This document shows positions 1 to 7,665 of a stretch of 9,101 bases of DNA, in pieces. Source of the DNA: Oscillospiraceae bacterium (GTDB lineage: Bacteria > Bacillota_A > Clostridia > Oscillospirales > Oscillospiraceae); assembly GCA_017936985.1 (NCBI GenBank), contig JAGBEM010000283.1, positions 1 through 9,101 of the forward strand. The letters run 5' to 3'. Below the pieces are notes generated by a model. The model had not been told where the DNA came from. It did no database searches and was given only the letters and a program-made list of their open reading frames with translations. Numbering within the stretch: position 1 is the first letter of the stretch; each line of letters opens with the position of its first letter. The position numbers and the translations under genes were made by a program.

Positions 1-852
1 AAGATCTACGCCGACACTCTGAAAAAGCACAAGCCCAACATCATCCCCGGTGTGCCTACGCTCTTTGAGGCACTGCTGCGGGCTGACGGTCTGAAGGATA
101 TGGACTTAAGCTTCCTGAAGGGCATCTTCTCCGGCGGCGACAGCCTGAGCCCCGAACTAAAAAAGAAAGTGGACGTATTCCTGAAAGAGCATAACTGCTC
201 CGAGCAGATCCGGGAAGGCTACGGCACCACCGAGTGTGTCACCGCTTCCTGTCTGACTCCCAAGGATTACGCCCGCAGCGGCTCTATCGGTGTACCGTTC
301 CCGGATGTTTACTACAAGATTGTTGTGCCCGGCACTGTGGAAGAAGCCGATCCCAACACGGAAGGTGAGATCTGCGTTTCCGGTCCTACCGTGATGCTGG
401 GCTACATGGACAACCCCGAAGAAACCGCCAACACCCTGAAGGCCCACGGCGACGGCCGCATCTGGCTCCACACCGGCGATTTGGGTCACATGGACCATGA
501 CGGCTTTGTGTATTTCCGTCAGCGGCTCAAGAGAATGATCATTTCCTCCGGCTACAATGTTTATCCCTCTCAGCTGGAGAACATTATTGACGGACATGAT
601 AAGGTGCTGCTTTCCTGCGTCATCGGCATCAAGGACGAATACCGGGGCCAGATCGTCAAGGCCTATGTTGTTCCCATGCCCGGCATCGAGCCGACAGAGG
701 AGCTGAAGCAGGAAATCCTCAGCTACTGCGCAAAGCACATTGCCAAGTACGCCATGCCCAAGGATCTGGAATTCCGCACCGAGCTTCCCAAGACGCTGGT
801 GGGCAAGGTTGCCTACCGGGTGCTGGAAGAGGAAGCCAACCGGGGGCTGTAA
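1..852 (+). CDS. Acyl-CoA synthetase / AMP-dependent CoA ligase, C-terminal part (5' end outside window)
   Basis: This is the C-terminal 283 residues of an ANL-superfamily adenylate-forming enzyme, which activates a carboxylic acid with ATP and transfers it to CoA. The frame is open from base 1, so the gene starts upstream; the GTG at 52 is internal, and full members usually have about 500 residues or more. Core motifs appear in order: YGTTE (about 220-234), TGDLG (472-486), the hinge motif RLKRMIISSGYNVYPSQLE (about 526-582), and a C-terminal PKTLVGKV whose lysine (805-807) matches the catalytic A10 lysine. The ligase family is secure from these motifs. The acyl substrate cannot be told, because most of the acid-binding pocket lies in the missing half; medium/long-chain fatty acids or aromatic acids are possible. 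The gene ends 2 bp before the membrane acyltransferase-like gene, suggesting cotranscription and translational coupling. Confidence 0.9.
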   Translation, partial: KIYADTLKKHKPNIIPGVPTLFEALLRADGLKDMDLSFLKGIFSGGDSLSPELKKKVDVFLKEHNCSEQIREGYGTTECVTASCLTPKDYARSGSIGVPFPDVYYKIVVPGTVEEADPNTEGEICVSGPTVMLGYMDNPEETANTLKAHGDGRIWLHTGDLGHMDHDGFVYFRQRLKRMIISSGYNVYPSQLENIIDGHDKVLLSCVIGIKDEYRGQIVKAYVVPMPGIEPTEELKQEILSYCAKHIAKYAMPKDLEFRTELPKTLVGKVAYRVLEEEANRGL

Positions 853-854
853 GG

Positions 855-1565
855 ATGAAACAGCGGATCTGGGAACTGGACGCTTTCCGGGGGATCTGCC
901 TGATCGGTATGGTCATCATTCATTTTGTGTATGATCTGACGGTGCTGTATGGTTTTATTCAGTGGGAAGCGCCGGCAGGCTTTGTATTCGTACAGCGCTG
1001 GGGCGGTGTACTGTTTCTGCTGCTGAGCGGCATTTGTGTTACACTAGGTTCCCGGTCGGTACGCAGAGGCCTGATCGTGTTTGCCGCAGGCTTGATCGTC
1101 AGCGCAGTGACCTACGGAATGTACCGGTTTGGTTTTTCCGGAAAAAGCATCATCATCTATTTCGGTGTACTGCACTGTCTGGGTGTTTGTATGCTGCTAT
1201 GGGTGTGCTTTAAAAAGCTGCCCTGGTGGGCATTGGCAATTCTGGGATGCACCTTTGTGGGCATCGGTATGTATTTCCAGGAGCTGACTGTGGAAAACCC
1301 CTGGCTGTTCCCTCTGGGATTGACCACAGCGGACTTTGCGTCCTCCGACTATTTCCCCCTTTTCCCCTATCTGGGCTTTTTCCTGCTGGGCGCGGTACTG
1401 GGCCGCACAGTCTACAGCAAAAAGCAGACCCTGCTGCCCAGGGTCAATTCCAAAAATTTCCTCTTGCGTTTTTTGCAGTGGTGCGGACGGCAGTCCCTTT
1501 GGATCTATCTGCTGCATCAGCCGGTACTCAGCGGTATCTGCACACTGATCTTACTAACCAAGTAA
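855..1565 (+). CDS. DUF1624 / heparan-alpha-glucosaminide N-acetyltransferase-like membrane protein
   Basis: A 236-residue integral membrane protein. It opens with RIWELDAFRG (residues 4-13) followed by a histidine in the first helix (H23), the signature start of the HGSNAT_cat/DUF1624 family. Other family-like blocks are GVLHCLG (104-110), DYFPLFPYLGFFLLG (165-179) and a C-terminal SLWIYLLHQPVL (214-225). About seven hydrophobic segments span the chain. Characterised eukaryotic relatives move acetyl groups from cytosolic acetyl-CoA across the membrane to an amino sugar; for this short bacterial group the acceptor is unknown, so acyl transfer to a cell-envelope sugar is inference. ATG 855 lies 2 bp after the upstream stop with only a weak AAGG before it, so translation is probably coupled. 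The adjacent CoA ligase could in principle supply acyl-CoA. The next gene starts 22 bp downstream. Confidence 0.8.
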   Translation: MKQRIWELDAFRGICLIGMVIIHFVYDLTVLYGFIQWEAPAGFVFVQRWGGVLFLLLSGICVTLGSRSVRRGLIVFAAGLIVSAVTYGMYRFGFSGKSIIIYFGVLHCLGVCMLLWVCFKKLPWWALAILGCTFVGIGMYFQELTVENPWLFPLGLTTADFASSDYFPLFPYLGFFLLGAVLGRTVYSKKQTLLPRVNSKNFLLRFLQWCGRQSLWIYLLHQPVLSGICTLILLTK

Positions 1566-1587
1566 TTTCCCTTTTGGAGGCAAGTAT

Positions 1588-2322
1588 ATGAGCAAGTTTC
1601 TGAAAGCCTTTGCCATGCCGATCCTGACAGCTCTATGCGGCGCAGTGGGCGCCGGGCTGCAGGTGTGGCTTCTGAGCACAGTGGATGAAAAAGGTCTGCT
1701 GGCAGGCGGCCATATTGGGCAGATCCTGTTGTGGATCCTGAGCATCGGCGTAACGGTTGGGCTGCTTTTTCTGACCCGGCCTCTGGTGCACGGGCCGAAA
1801 TACAGCTTTAACTTCCCCCCTTCTGTCATTGGCGGGATCGGCGCGATGGTCGCTGCTGCAGGTGTGGCTTTTACCGCCGCAACGATGCTGTTGAGCAAAG
1901 GAGATATACTGACCACATTGACCGCCTTGGCCGGTTTTGCCAGCACCATCTGTCTGGTGCTGTCCGGCAGCGGCCGGTGGAAGGGCATGCGCATGAATGT
2001 GACCGTCCACAGCGTGGTTTGCGTGTTCTTTCTGCTGCTGCTGATCTGCCAGTACCGGATGTGGAGCTCTGAGCCCGAGCTGCAGCGGTATGTGTTCCAG
2101 CTGATCGCTACCGTCTTGCTGATGATCGGCGTTTATCAGCGCGCTTGCTTCGACGGCGCTATGGGCAGCCGCAAAAGCTATGCATTTTTCCGCCTGACCG
2201 GCGCATACTTCTGCTTTTTGGCCATCCCCGGCTCTGACCTCTGGCTTTTGTATCTGACGGCACTGGTCTGGTCTTTGACCGACCTTTGCAATCTGACCCC
2301 TATGAACCAAAAAGGACGGTGA
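1588..2322 (+). CDS. Hypothetical multi-pass membrane protein (about 8 TM segments)
   Basis: A 244-residue protein I do not recognise. Hydrophobic segments lie near residues 9-30, 42-63, 80-101, 107-126, 138-156, 168-184, 199-214 and 217-234, separated by short loops, some with basic residues (R64, KSYAFFR around 196-202). There is no cleavable signal peptide and no obvious catalytic or nucleotide-binding motif. ATG 1588 is preceded by TTTGGAGG at a good distance, which supports this start. The stop sits 4 bp before the CCA enzyme start, so the pair is almost certainly cotranscribed. It might be a narrow Clostridia family that travels with cca, but that is a guess. The function is unknown: the sequence supports only an inner-membrane location. 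Confidence 0.75.
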   Translation: MSKFLKAFAMPILTALCGAVGAGLQVWLLSTVDEKGLLAGGHIGQILLWILSIGVTVGLLFLTRPLVHGPKYSFNFPPSVIGGIGAMVAAAGVAFTAATMLLSKGDILTTLTALAGFASTICLVLSGSGRWKGMRMNVTVHSVVCVFFLLLLICQYRMWSSEPELQRYVFQLIATVLLMIGVYQRACFDGAMGSRKSYAFFRLTGAYFCFLAIPGSDLWLLYLTALVWSLTDLCNLTPMNQKGR

Positions 2323-2326
2323 GGGC

Positions 2327-3640
2327 ATGTACCTGCCCGACTATGTTTGCGCCTGCATTTCCCGGCTGGAAAACGCGCATTTTCCCTGCTATGCCGTTGG
2401 CGGCTGCGTTCGGGATGCGCTGCTGGGACTGCAGCCCCATGATTATGACCTTTGTACCGCCGCCACGCCGGAGCAGATCAAGGCTGTTTTTTCTGATCGC
2501 CGGCTGATCCTGGCCGGAGAAAAACACGGCACGGTTGGTGTGATGACCGATGGCGGTGTCGTAGAGATCACCACCTTCCGCACCGAAGGCGGCTACGGCG
2601 ACAACCGTCACCCGGACTGGGTACGGTTTGTGGACGACATTACAGAAGATCTGGCACGGCGGGATTTTACCGTCAACGCCATGGCTTACTCCCCGGTTCG
2701 GGGATTGGCAGATCCCTTTGGCGGCGAGAACGATTTGAACAACCGAACCCTCCGGGCAGTGGGCGATCCCGAAACCCGTTTTAACGAGGACAGCTTGCGG
2801 ATCTTACGGGGCGTCCGGTTTGCGGTCCGGTATGGGCTTTCTGTGGAAAGCGCCACCTGGCAGGCGATGCAGACGCTGGCACCGCTGATGGATAACCTTG
2901 CCCGGGAGCGGGTTTTTGATGAGTTATGTAAACTTCTCCCCCTGGTAAAGTCAGAAGATCTGATCCGGTTTGCACCGGTTCTGGTGCAGATCATACCGGA
3001 ACTTGCGCCCACTGTGGGCTTTGATCAGCACAGCCCTCATCATGCTTATGATATTTTCACCCACACCGCCCATGTGACCGGAGCGGTTCCGGCTGATCTT
3101 ACCCTGCGCTGGGCAGCGCTGCTTCACGACACCGGAAAAGTGCCTGCCTACACCACCGACGAGACCGGGCGGGGTCATTTCTACGGTCATGCACAGCTCA
3201 GTGCGAATATGGCGGATGCTCTGCTGCATCGGCTCAAAGCCCCCAACGCCCTGCGGGAACGGGTGGTACAGCTGATCGATCTGCACATGACCAAGATCCC
3301 CCCGGAAAAGAAAACTCTGCGCCGTTGGCTCAGCAAGCTGGGTCCGGAAACCCTGAAGCAAATGCTGACACTGCAGAAAGCAGACACCTCCAGCAAGGGC
3401 ATCTGCAAGGACGATGAGCTGCAGCAGTTTGTACAGCTAAGGCAGCTGCTGGATGAAATTCTGGAAGAAGATTCCTGCCTTTCTTTGACGGATCTTGCTG
3501 TGGACGGCCACGATCTGATGGCCTTAGGTTTTTCCGGCCCTGCCATTGGACAGGCCTTGAACCGGCTGCTGGAACTGGTGCTGGAAGAACAGCTTCCGAA
3601 CGAAAAAATCGCACTGCTGAACGCAGTGAAAGAAATGTAA
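2327..3640 (+). CDS. cca: CCA-adding tRNA nucleotidyltransferase (class II, with HD domain)
   Basis: A 437-residue member of the class II polymerase-beta-type nucleotidyltransferases, which builds or repairs the 3' CCA end of tRNAs in the cytoplasm using CTP and ATP. Order of parts: GGCVRDALLG (25-34), catalytic carboxylates in HDYDL (D39, D41) with a third acidic residue in VEITTFR (E80), RRDFTVNAMAY (111-121), and the EDSLRILRGVRFA block (154-166). An HD phosphohydrolase-like domain follows, with HHAYDIFTH (238-246), LHDTGK (266-271) and HFYGHAQ (284-290). A C-terminal helical region contains DLMALGFSGPAIG (396-408), typical of HD-containing cca genes. Poly(A) polymerase is the main alternative; the HD domain and C-terminal tail favour CCA addition. 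GAGGGC precedes ATG 2327. It sits inside a mixed operon of membrane and metabolic genes. Confidence 0.93.
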   Translation: MYLPDYVCACISRLENAHFPCYAVGGCVRDALLGLQPHDYDLCTAATPEQIKAVFSDRRLILAGEKHGTVGVMTDGGVVEITTFRTEGGYGDNRHPDWVRFVDDITEDLARRDFTVNAMAYSPVRGLADPFGGENDLNNRTLRAVGDPETRFNEDSLRILRGVRFAVRYGLSVESATWQAMQTLAPLMDNLARERVFDELCKLLPLVKSEDLIRFAPVLVQIIPELAPTVGFDQHSPHHAYDIFTHTAHVTGAVPADLTLRWAALLHDTGKVPAYTTDETGRGHFYGHAQLSANMADALLHRLKAPNALRERVVQLIDLHMTKIPPEKKTLRRWLSKLGPETLKQMLTLQKADTSSKGICKDDELQQFVQLRQLLDEILEEDSCLSLTDLAVDGHDLMALGFSGPAIGQALNRLLELVLEEQLPNEKIALLNAVKEM

Positions 3641-3665
3641 ATTGGGATTTGGAGGTAACTGTCTT

Positions 3666-4475
3666 ATGAACATTGCCATTGTGACCGGAGCATCCTCCGG
3701 TATGGGGCGGCAGTTTGTACTGCAGCTGCACAAGTATGTGCAGGTAGACGAGATCTGGGTCATTGCCCGGCGGCAGGCGGCTCTGGACTCTTTGAAAGAG
3801 GAGGCATCAGTAAGCGTTCGTCCTGTGGTGCTGGATCTTTTGGACAGCAACAGTTTTACGGCCTTTGCTACGCTTCTGGAGCAGGAAAAGCCCAATGTAA
3901 AGCTGCTGGTCAACGCCGCCGGTTTCGGTAAGTTCGGCGCGTATCACAAGGTCAGCCCAGAAGACGACTGCAAGATGATCGACTTAAACTGCAAGGCGCT
4001 GGTCATGATGACCCGGCTGACGGTACCCTATATGGCACCGGGCAGCCACATCCTGCAGTTGGACAGCTTATCCGCTTTCCAGCCGGTACCCTATATCACC
4101 ACCTACGGCGCCACAAAATCCTTCGTTTTAAGTTACAGCCGGGCCATGAACCGGGAACTGAGGAGCAAAGGTATCCGCTGCATGGCTATGAATCCCGGCT
4201 GGGTCAAGACGGAGTTTTTTAACCACGCTTTCCAGACCAACAGCGATGCTGAGGTGCGCTACTTCAACCATCTGTACGAGGCAGAGGATGTGGTGGCAAC
4301 AGGTCTGAAGGATCTGTACAAAACAAAGAAAGATTACTCTGTTCACGGCCTGCCGATCAAATTCCAGGTGCTTCTTGTAAAACTGGTACCCCACCGGTTT
4401 GTTATGAGCATCTGGCTGAGCCAGCAGAAAAAGGCAAAAAATGATCAGGGATTAACTGTGGAGCCGAGAAAATGA
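3666..4475 (+). CDS. Short-chain dehydrogenase/reductase (SDR), NAD(P)-dependent
   Basis: A 269-residue classical SDR oxidoreductase. It has the N-terminal dinucleotide-binding TGASSGMG (7-14), D57 after the third strand, the NAAG motif (83-86), a catalytic serine region (S134/S136 in LDSLSAF), the Y147-GAT-K151 catalytic pair, and PGWVKTEF (177-184). I chose ATG 3666 rather than the in-frame TTG at 3642 because GGAGG at 3651-3655 lies 10 bp upstream of it and the beta-alpha-beta fold begins immediately after. The substrate cannot be deduced. The C-terminal tail has a hydrophobic stretch around 231-251 (KFQVLLVKLVPHRFVMSIWL) and then a basic end, similar to SDRs that sit at the membrane; this is inference. 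The stop overlaps the next start by 4 bp (ATGA), indicating coupled translation with the lipoprotein gene. Confidence 0.9.
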   Translation: MNIAIVTGASSGMGRQFVLQLHKYVQVDEIWVIARRQAALDSLKEEASVSVRPVVLDLLDSNSFTAFATLLEQEKPNVKLLVNAAGFGKFGAYHKVSPEDDCKMIDLNCKALVMMTRLTVPYMAPGSHILQLDSLSAFQPVPYITTYGATKSFVLSYSRAMNRELRSKGIRCMAMNPGWVKTEFFNHAFQTNSDAEVRYFNHLYEAEDVVATGLKDLYKTKKDYSVHGLPIKFQVLLVKLVPHRFVMSIWLSQQKKAKNDQGLTVEPRK

Positions 4476-5335
4476 AGAAATTATTTGCAAGCCTATTGCT
4501 GCTTTGCCTGCTGCTTACCGGCTGTACCGCACCGAATACGCAGCAGAATGTAGATCAGTTCGTTGTCCATTTCATCGATGTGGGTCAGGCTGACTGCGCG
4601 CTGCTGGAATACAACGGCCAGTTTGTGCTGATCGACGGCGGCTATCCGGAAAGCGGTCCGGCTGTAGTCGAATATTTGCAGGAACAAGGTGTGGAAGAGC
4701 TGGCGCTGGTGGTGGCTACCCATCTGCACGGTGACCATCTGGGCGGCCTGCCCACAGTGCTGTCCGTGTTCCCGACCCAGCGGATCTGGTGTTCTTCCCG
4801 GACCTACTATTCCAACACTTATGATCAATTCTGTTATTATGCAGATCAGCAGGATGTGATCATCGAAAACCCCATGATCGGCGAAAAGCTCCTGCTGGGC
4901 AATGTGCAGCTGCAGCTGCTGGGTCCCATCAGCAAGGACTATGTGGATCTGAACAATACATCTCTGGTGATCATGGCTACCTATGAAAACAACAAATTCC
5001 TCTTCACCGGCGATATGCGCTGGGAGGCGGAAAAAGAGCTTGTGGAAGCCGGCACGGATCTGAAGGCCGACGTGCTGAAGGTAGGACACCACGGCAGCTA
5101 CACTTCCTCCAGCTATGTGTTTTTGCGTGAGGTGATGCCGGAGTTTGCGGTGATCTCCTGCGGCAGAAACAATGAGTACGGCCACCCCCACGCAGAACCT
5201 ATGTCCCGGCTGCGGGATGCGGGGATCACCATCTACCGCACCGACCAGATGGGCACGATCATCGCCACCAGTGACGGTGAGAACATCTCCTTCACCTGGG
5301 AATTTGCCAACGCCCAGCCGGAAGTCAATTCCTGA
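4472..5335 (+). CDS. Lipoprotein with ComEC-like metallo-beta-lactamase fold hydrolase domain
   Basis: A 287-residue protein with a lipoprotein signal: MKK, a leucine-rich core and a lipobox LLTGC with the acylated cysteine at residue 18. It should therefore act outside the cytoplasmic membrane. The mature part is a metallo-beta-lactamase fold of the ComEC/Rec2 C-terminal type: HFIDVGQADCALLE (33-46), the metal motif THLHGDHLGG (83-92, HxHxDH), FLFTGDM (176-182) with D181, VGHHGSYTSS (204-213) and YGHPHAE (236-242). In competence proteins this domain is linked to DNA uptake, but here there is no membrane channel domain, so it is a stand-alone secreted hydrolase and the substrate (nucleic acid, phosphodiester or other) is open. 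It starts by a 4-bp overlap with the SDR gene, with GGAG 8 bp upstream, and is the last gene before the terminator. Confidence 0.9.
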   Translation: MKKLFASLLLLCLLLTGCTAPNTQQNVDQFVVHFIDVGQADCALLEYNGQFVLIDGGYPESGPAVVEYLQEQGVEELALVVATHLHGDHLGGLPTVLSVFPTQRIWCSSRTYYSNTYDQFCYYADQQDVIIENPMIGEKLLLGNVQLQLLGPISKDYVDLNNTSLVIMATYENNKFLFTGDMRWEAEKELVEAGTDLKADVLKVGHHGSYTSSSYVFLREVMPEFAVISCGRNNEYGHPHAEPMSRLRDAGITIYRTDQMGTIIATSDGENISFTWEFANAQPEVNS

Positions 5336-5345
5336 AAACAGCATA

Positions 5346-5376
5346 AAAAATCCGACCCCGATGGGGTCGGATTTTT
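5346..5376. terminator. Bidirectional intrinsic terminator between convergent operons
   Basis: A perfect inverted repeat with arms 5346-5359 and 5363-5376 and a 3-nt loop. The GC core (TCCGACCCC / GGGGTCGGA) is flanked by A5 on one side and T5 on the other, so each direction gives a stem followed by U residues. It lies 10 bp after the MBL lipoprotein stop (+) and 6 bp beyond the stop of the nucleotidyltransferase (-), exactly where a shared terminator is expected. Confidence 0.93.
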
Positions 5377-5382
5377 GTTTCT

Positions 5383-6309
5383 TTATTTCCACAGACCGTC
5401 GGGATACAGGCCCTGCTGGGTCTTTTCTTTCAGGGCTGCCACCACTGCCGGCTTATCTGCGGCATAGGTCACGCCGTACCACTTATCCGGGGAGCTGAGC
5501 ACCTTGACCCGGGCTTTGCCCTCGCAAAGCAGCTGCTCCACCGCCAAAGGCAGGTAAAACTCCGCTTTTTCCGGATTCTCGATCATAGCTTTTTCCAGGA
5601 ATTTGGGGAAGCGCTCCCGCACTTCTCTCAGGAAGCTGGGGGTATAGCCCCAGAGGTTCATGGAGACTACCGTATCCTCCGGCAGCTCCACCCAGACCTG
5701 GCCATCCTCGGTATAGTAGATGCCCTCGGGATGCTTTTCGATCCGGGTACGCTCGGTAATGGTGGTCAAATTCCCGGATACATCTGTACAGCACACGCCC
5801 CGGGCGACGCTTCCGTGCTCGGTAACGGTATTGCCCAGGCGGTAGCCCACCATGCAATAATCGTAAACAGCACCGTCTTTGGCATTGCAAAGGGCCTCAT
5901 AGACCACTTTAAATGCAGACTTCCCGTAATAATCGTCAGCATTGATCACCGCAAAGGGCGCATCGCCAATGGCTTCTGCTGCGCACAGCACTGCGTGGCT
6001 GGTGCCCCAGGGTTTTGTACGGCCTTCAGGAACGGCAAAGCCTTCCGGCAGCTTGTCCAGCTCCTGGTAGGCATAGCGGATCTCCATAGGACATTTTTCC
6101 AGCCGCTTGCCGGCTGTTTCCATGAAGTCCTTTCGGATAGCCTCCTTGATGATGATCACTGCAGTTTCAAAGCCTGCTTCATATGCATCAAACAGGGAAT
6201 AATCCAAAATGGCTTCTCCCTGGCTGCCCACAGGATCGATCTGCTTCAATCCACCGTATCGGCTGCCCATGCCAGCTGCCAAAACCACCAGAACAGGTTT
6301 GCTTGCCAT
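5383..6309 (-). CDS. Sugar-phosphate-type nucleotidyltransferase (NTP_transferase family)
   Basis: A 308-residue cytoplasmic protein with the Rossmann-like NTP_transferase fold. The N-terminal LAAGMGSRYGGLKQ (10-23) is the nucleotide-binding signature of sugar-1-phosphate nucleotidylyltransferases. KPWGTSHAVL (99-108) and the metal-binding VINADDYYG (121-129) fit the same fold, and W277-Y-G-V lies near the C-terminus. Such enzymes transfer NMP to a sugar phosphate to make NDP-sugars or similar activated metabolites. The exact sugar and nucleotide cannot be told, and it is not an obvious GalU or RmlA orthologue. ATG at 6307-6309 is preceded on this strand by AGGAGG (6317-6322) at 7 nt, a strong site that overlaps the end of gluQ. 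The gap to the gluQ stop is 12 bp, so it is the last gene of that unit. Confidence 0.88.
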   Translation of the reverse strand: MASKPVLVVLAAGMGSRYGGLKQIDPVGSQGEAILDYSLFDAYEAGFETAVIIIKEAIRKDFMETAGKRLEKCPMEIRYAYQELDKLPEGFAVPEGRTKPWGTSHAVLCAAEAIGDAPFAVINADDYYGKSAFKVVYEALCNAKDGAVYDYCMVGYRLGNTVTEHGSVARGVCCTDVSGNLTTITERTRIEKHPEGIYYTEDGQVWVELPEDTVVSMNLWGYTPSFLREVRERFPKFLEKAMIENPEKAEFYLPLAVEQLLCEGKARVKVLSSPDKWYGVTYAADKPAVVAALKEKTQQGLYPDGLWK

Positions 6310-6321
6310 AACAAGTCCTCC

Positions 6322-7245
6322 TTAAAATATGCGCTGCTCCAGGCAGATCGCATCTTTTTTCAGTTTGCTCCAGGAAAATTCCGAAGCCAGCTCTCTGGCA
6401 GATATAGGTTCTATCTGTTGGATCAGTCCGGCGGTACAGGCCAGCCAGCCGATCAGTTCTTCTGCTTTCATCTGCTGCCGCAGGACTCCCAGATCCAAGT
6501 CTTTGTCCCGTTTGCTCAGCCGCCGTCCGTCCGGCGCCAGCAGCAGCGGCACATGACCATATTGCGGGTGGGCAAATCCGAACAGCTCCTGCAGGTACAT
6601 CTGCCGGGGTGCAGAGCCCAGAAGGTCCTCGCCCCGGACCACCTCCGTGACACCGGCTTCCCCGTCATCCACGGTCACCGCCAGCTGGTAGACATACACA
6701 CCGTCAGCCCGGCGCACCACAAAGTCGCCGCAGTCTGTCACCAGATTCTGCTGAAAATCCCCCTGTACCAGATCCGTCAGCTGCAAGATCTGATCCGGCA
6801 CCCGAAGCCGCCAGGCAGGTGCTCTGCCAAAAGCTGCCCGCTGTACCTCGGTCAGGTCCCGACAGGTGCCGGGGTAGACATAGGTGCCATCGGACAGGTG
6901 GGGCGCATTGACACTGTGGAGCTGGCTGCGGGTGCAGTAGCAGGGATATAGCAATCCCAAGTCGTAAAGTTTTTCAAAATAACGGTCATAGACCGGTCCG
7001 CGCTGGCTCTGGGGCGGTGTTTCCCTGTCCCAATCGAGGCCCAGCCACTTTAGATCGTCCCGAAGGGTTTCGGCAAATTCTGCGCTGGTACGCTGGGTAT
7101 CCAGGTCTTCCATGCGCAGCACCAGCTCGCCATCCCGAGAACGGATGGAAGCCCAGGCGATCAGCGCAGCAAACACATTGCCCAGGTGCATCCGCCCGGA
7201 GGGTGTCGGGGCGAAACGCCCCACCGGCTTTTGCTGTGCCATCAT
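6322..7245 (-). CDS. gluQ: Glutamyl-Q tRNA(Asp) synthetase
   Basis: A 307-residue truncated paralogue of glutamyl-tRNA synthetase lacking the anticodon-binding domain. It glutamylates the queuosine base at position 34 of tRNA(Asp) after activating glutamate with ATP. Visible are the HIGH-like GRFAPTPSGRMHLGN (9-23), LRMEDLD (43-49), a zinc-site pattern C102-x-C104 with Y124-xxx-C128 (CYCTRSQL ... YPGTCR) characteristic of GluQRS, VVRGEDLL (202-209) and a KMSKS-like LSKRDKD (243-249). The length fits GluQRS rather than full GltX (about 480). The frame remains open to 7308, but that extension overlaps the upstream gene; I chose the tandem ATG at 7245 (or 7242), 2 bp after the upstream stop. There is no good Shine-Dalgarno before it, so translation is likely coupled to the acidic membrane protein. 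Confidence 0.9.
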   Translation of the reverse strand: MMAQQKPVGRFAPTPSGRMHLGNVFAALIAWASIRSRDGELVLRMEDLDTQRTSAEFAETLRDDLKWLGLDWDRETPPQSQRGPVYDRYFEKLYDLGLLYPCYCTRSQLHSVNAPHLSDGTYVYPGTCRDLTEVQRAAFGRAPAWRLRVPDQILQLTDLVQGDFQQNLVTDCGDFVVRRADGVYVYQLAVTVDDGEAGVTEVVRGEDLLGSAPRQMYLQELFGFAHPQYGHVPLLLAPDGRRLSKRDKDLDLGVLRQQMKAEELIGWLACTAGLIQQIEPISARELASEFSWSKLKKDAICLEQRIF

Positions 7246-7247
7246 AC

Positions 7248-7589
7248 TTACAGGAAATTCTTCAGCCAATAGAACAGCACGCCGATAATGCCCAAGCACA
7301 GGACGCAAACCGTGATCATCAAGCCAATGGTCAGCTTATCTCCATAAACGCGCTTGCGTTCCTCGCCGCCGTTATCGGCAAATTCCTGCAGATCGTCGCT
7401 GTAGTCATTGGTGTAGTTACTGTAAGCGTCGTCCTCAGTCATGTCGATATCCTCTGCTTCCTCCGCAAAGATCTTATCCAGGTCAATGTCGGCAAGCAGT
7501 TCCTCTTCACTCAGTTCGTCTGTCTCCGGCTGGTCTGCAAGCAGCTCTTTTTCCAGCCGCTCCAGCTCTTCGCGTGTATCCTTATCCAT
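7248..7589 (-). CDS. Small acidic single-pass membrane protein of unknown function
   Basis: A 113-residue protein I do not recognise. Residues 1-75 are strikingly acidic, with runs such as EELERLEKELL (7-17) that could form a short coiled coil and SEEELLADIDLDKIFAEEAE (27-46). A small basic patch RKR (78-80) follows, then one hydrophobic segment (about 86-108) and a short K-N-F-L tail. There is no N-terminal signal peptide, so it is probably anchored by its C-terminus with the acidic part in the cytoplasm. ATG 7587-7589 has a near-perfect AGGAGG (7599-7604) 9 nt upstream. It is the first gene of the unit with gluQ (2-bp gap) and the nucleotidyltransferase. Both neighbours are soluble enzymes, so its role in the operon is not evident. 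Confidence 0.78.
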   Translation of the reverse strand: MDKDTREELERLEKELLADQPETDELSEEELLADIDLDKIFAEEAEDIDMTEDDAYSNYTNDYSDDLQEFADNGGEERKRVYGDKLTIGLMITVCVLCLGIIGVLFYWLKNFL

Positions 7590-7665
7590 AAGACAGCACC
7601 TCCTTTTTTTTATTTTACTCCAAAAAGCATCGTATGTAAAGGGTCATTTTCCCCTGCGTTATGAC

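Noticed and set aside
3642..3665. Longer start for the SDR at TTG 3642
   Set aside because: GGAGG at 3651-3655 is correctly spaced for ATG 3666, and the Rossmann fold starts right after that methionine.
4472..5335. Competence operon
   Set aside because: Only the hydrolase domain resembles ComEC; no channel domain or other com genes are in the window.
4493..5392. A 299-codon open frame on - opposite the MBL lipoprotein
   Set aside because: It is antisense to a gene with intact lipobox and metal motifs, runs through the terminator, and has no ribosome site or recognisable domain.
5731..6951. A 406-codon open frame on + covering parts of two genes
   Set aside because: It lies antisense across the nucleotidyltransferase and gluQ genes, both with clear family motifs. 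Its translation is low-complexity and His/Gln-rich without domains, so it is a shadow frame.
7246..7308. N-terminal extension of gluQ to 7308
   Set aside because: It would overlap the upstream acidic protein by about 60 bp and adds residues before the HIGH-like block that are not expected in GluQRS. The tandem ATGs at 7245/7242 are adjacent to the upstream stop.
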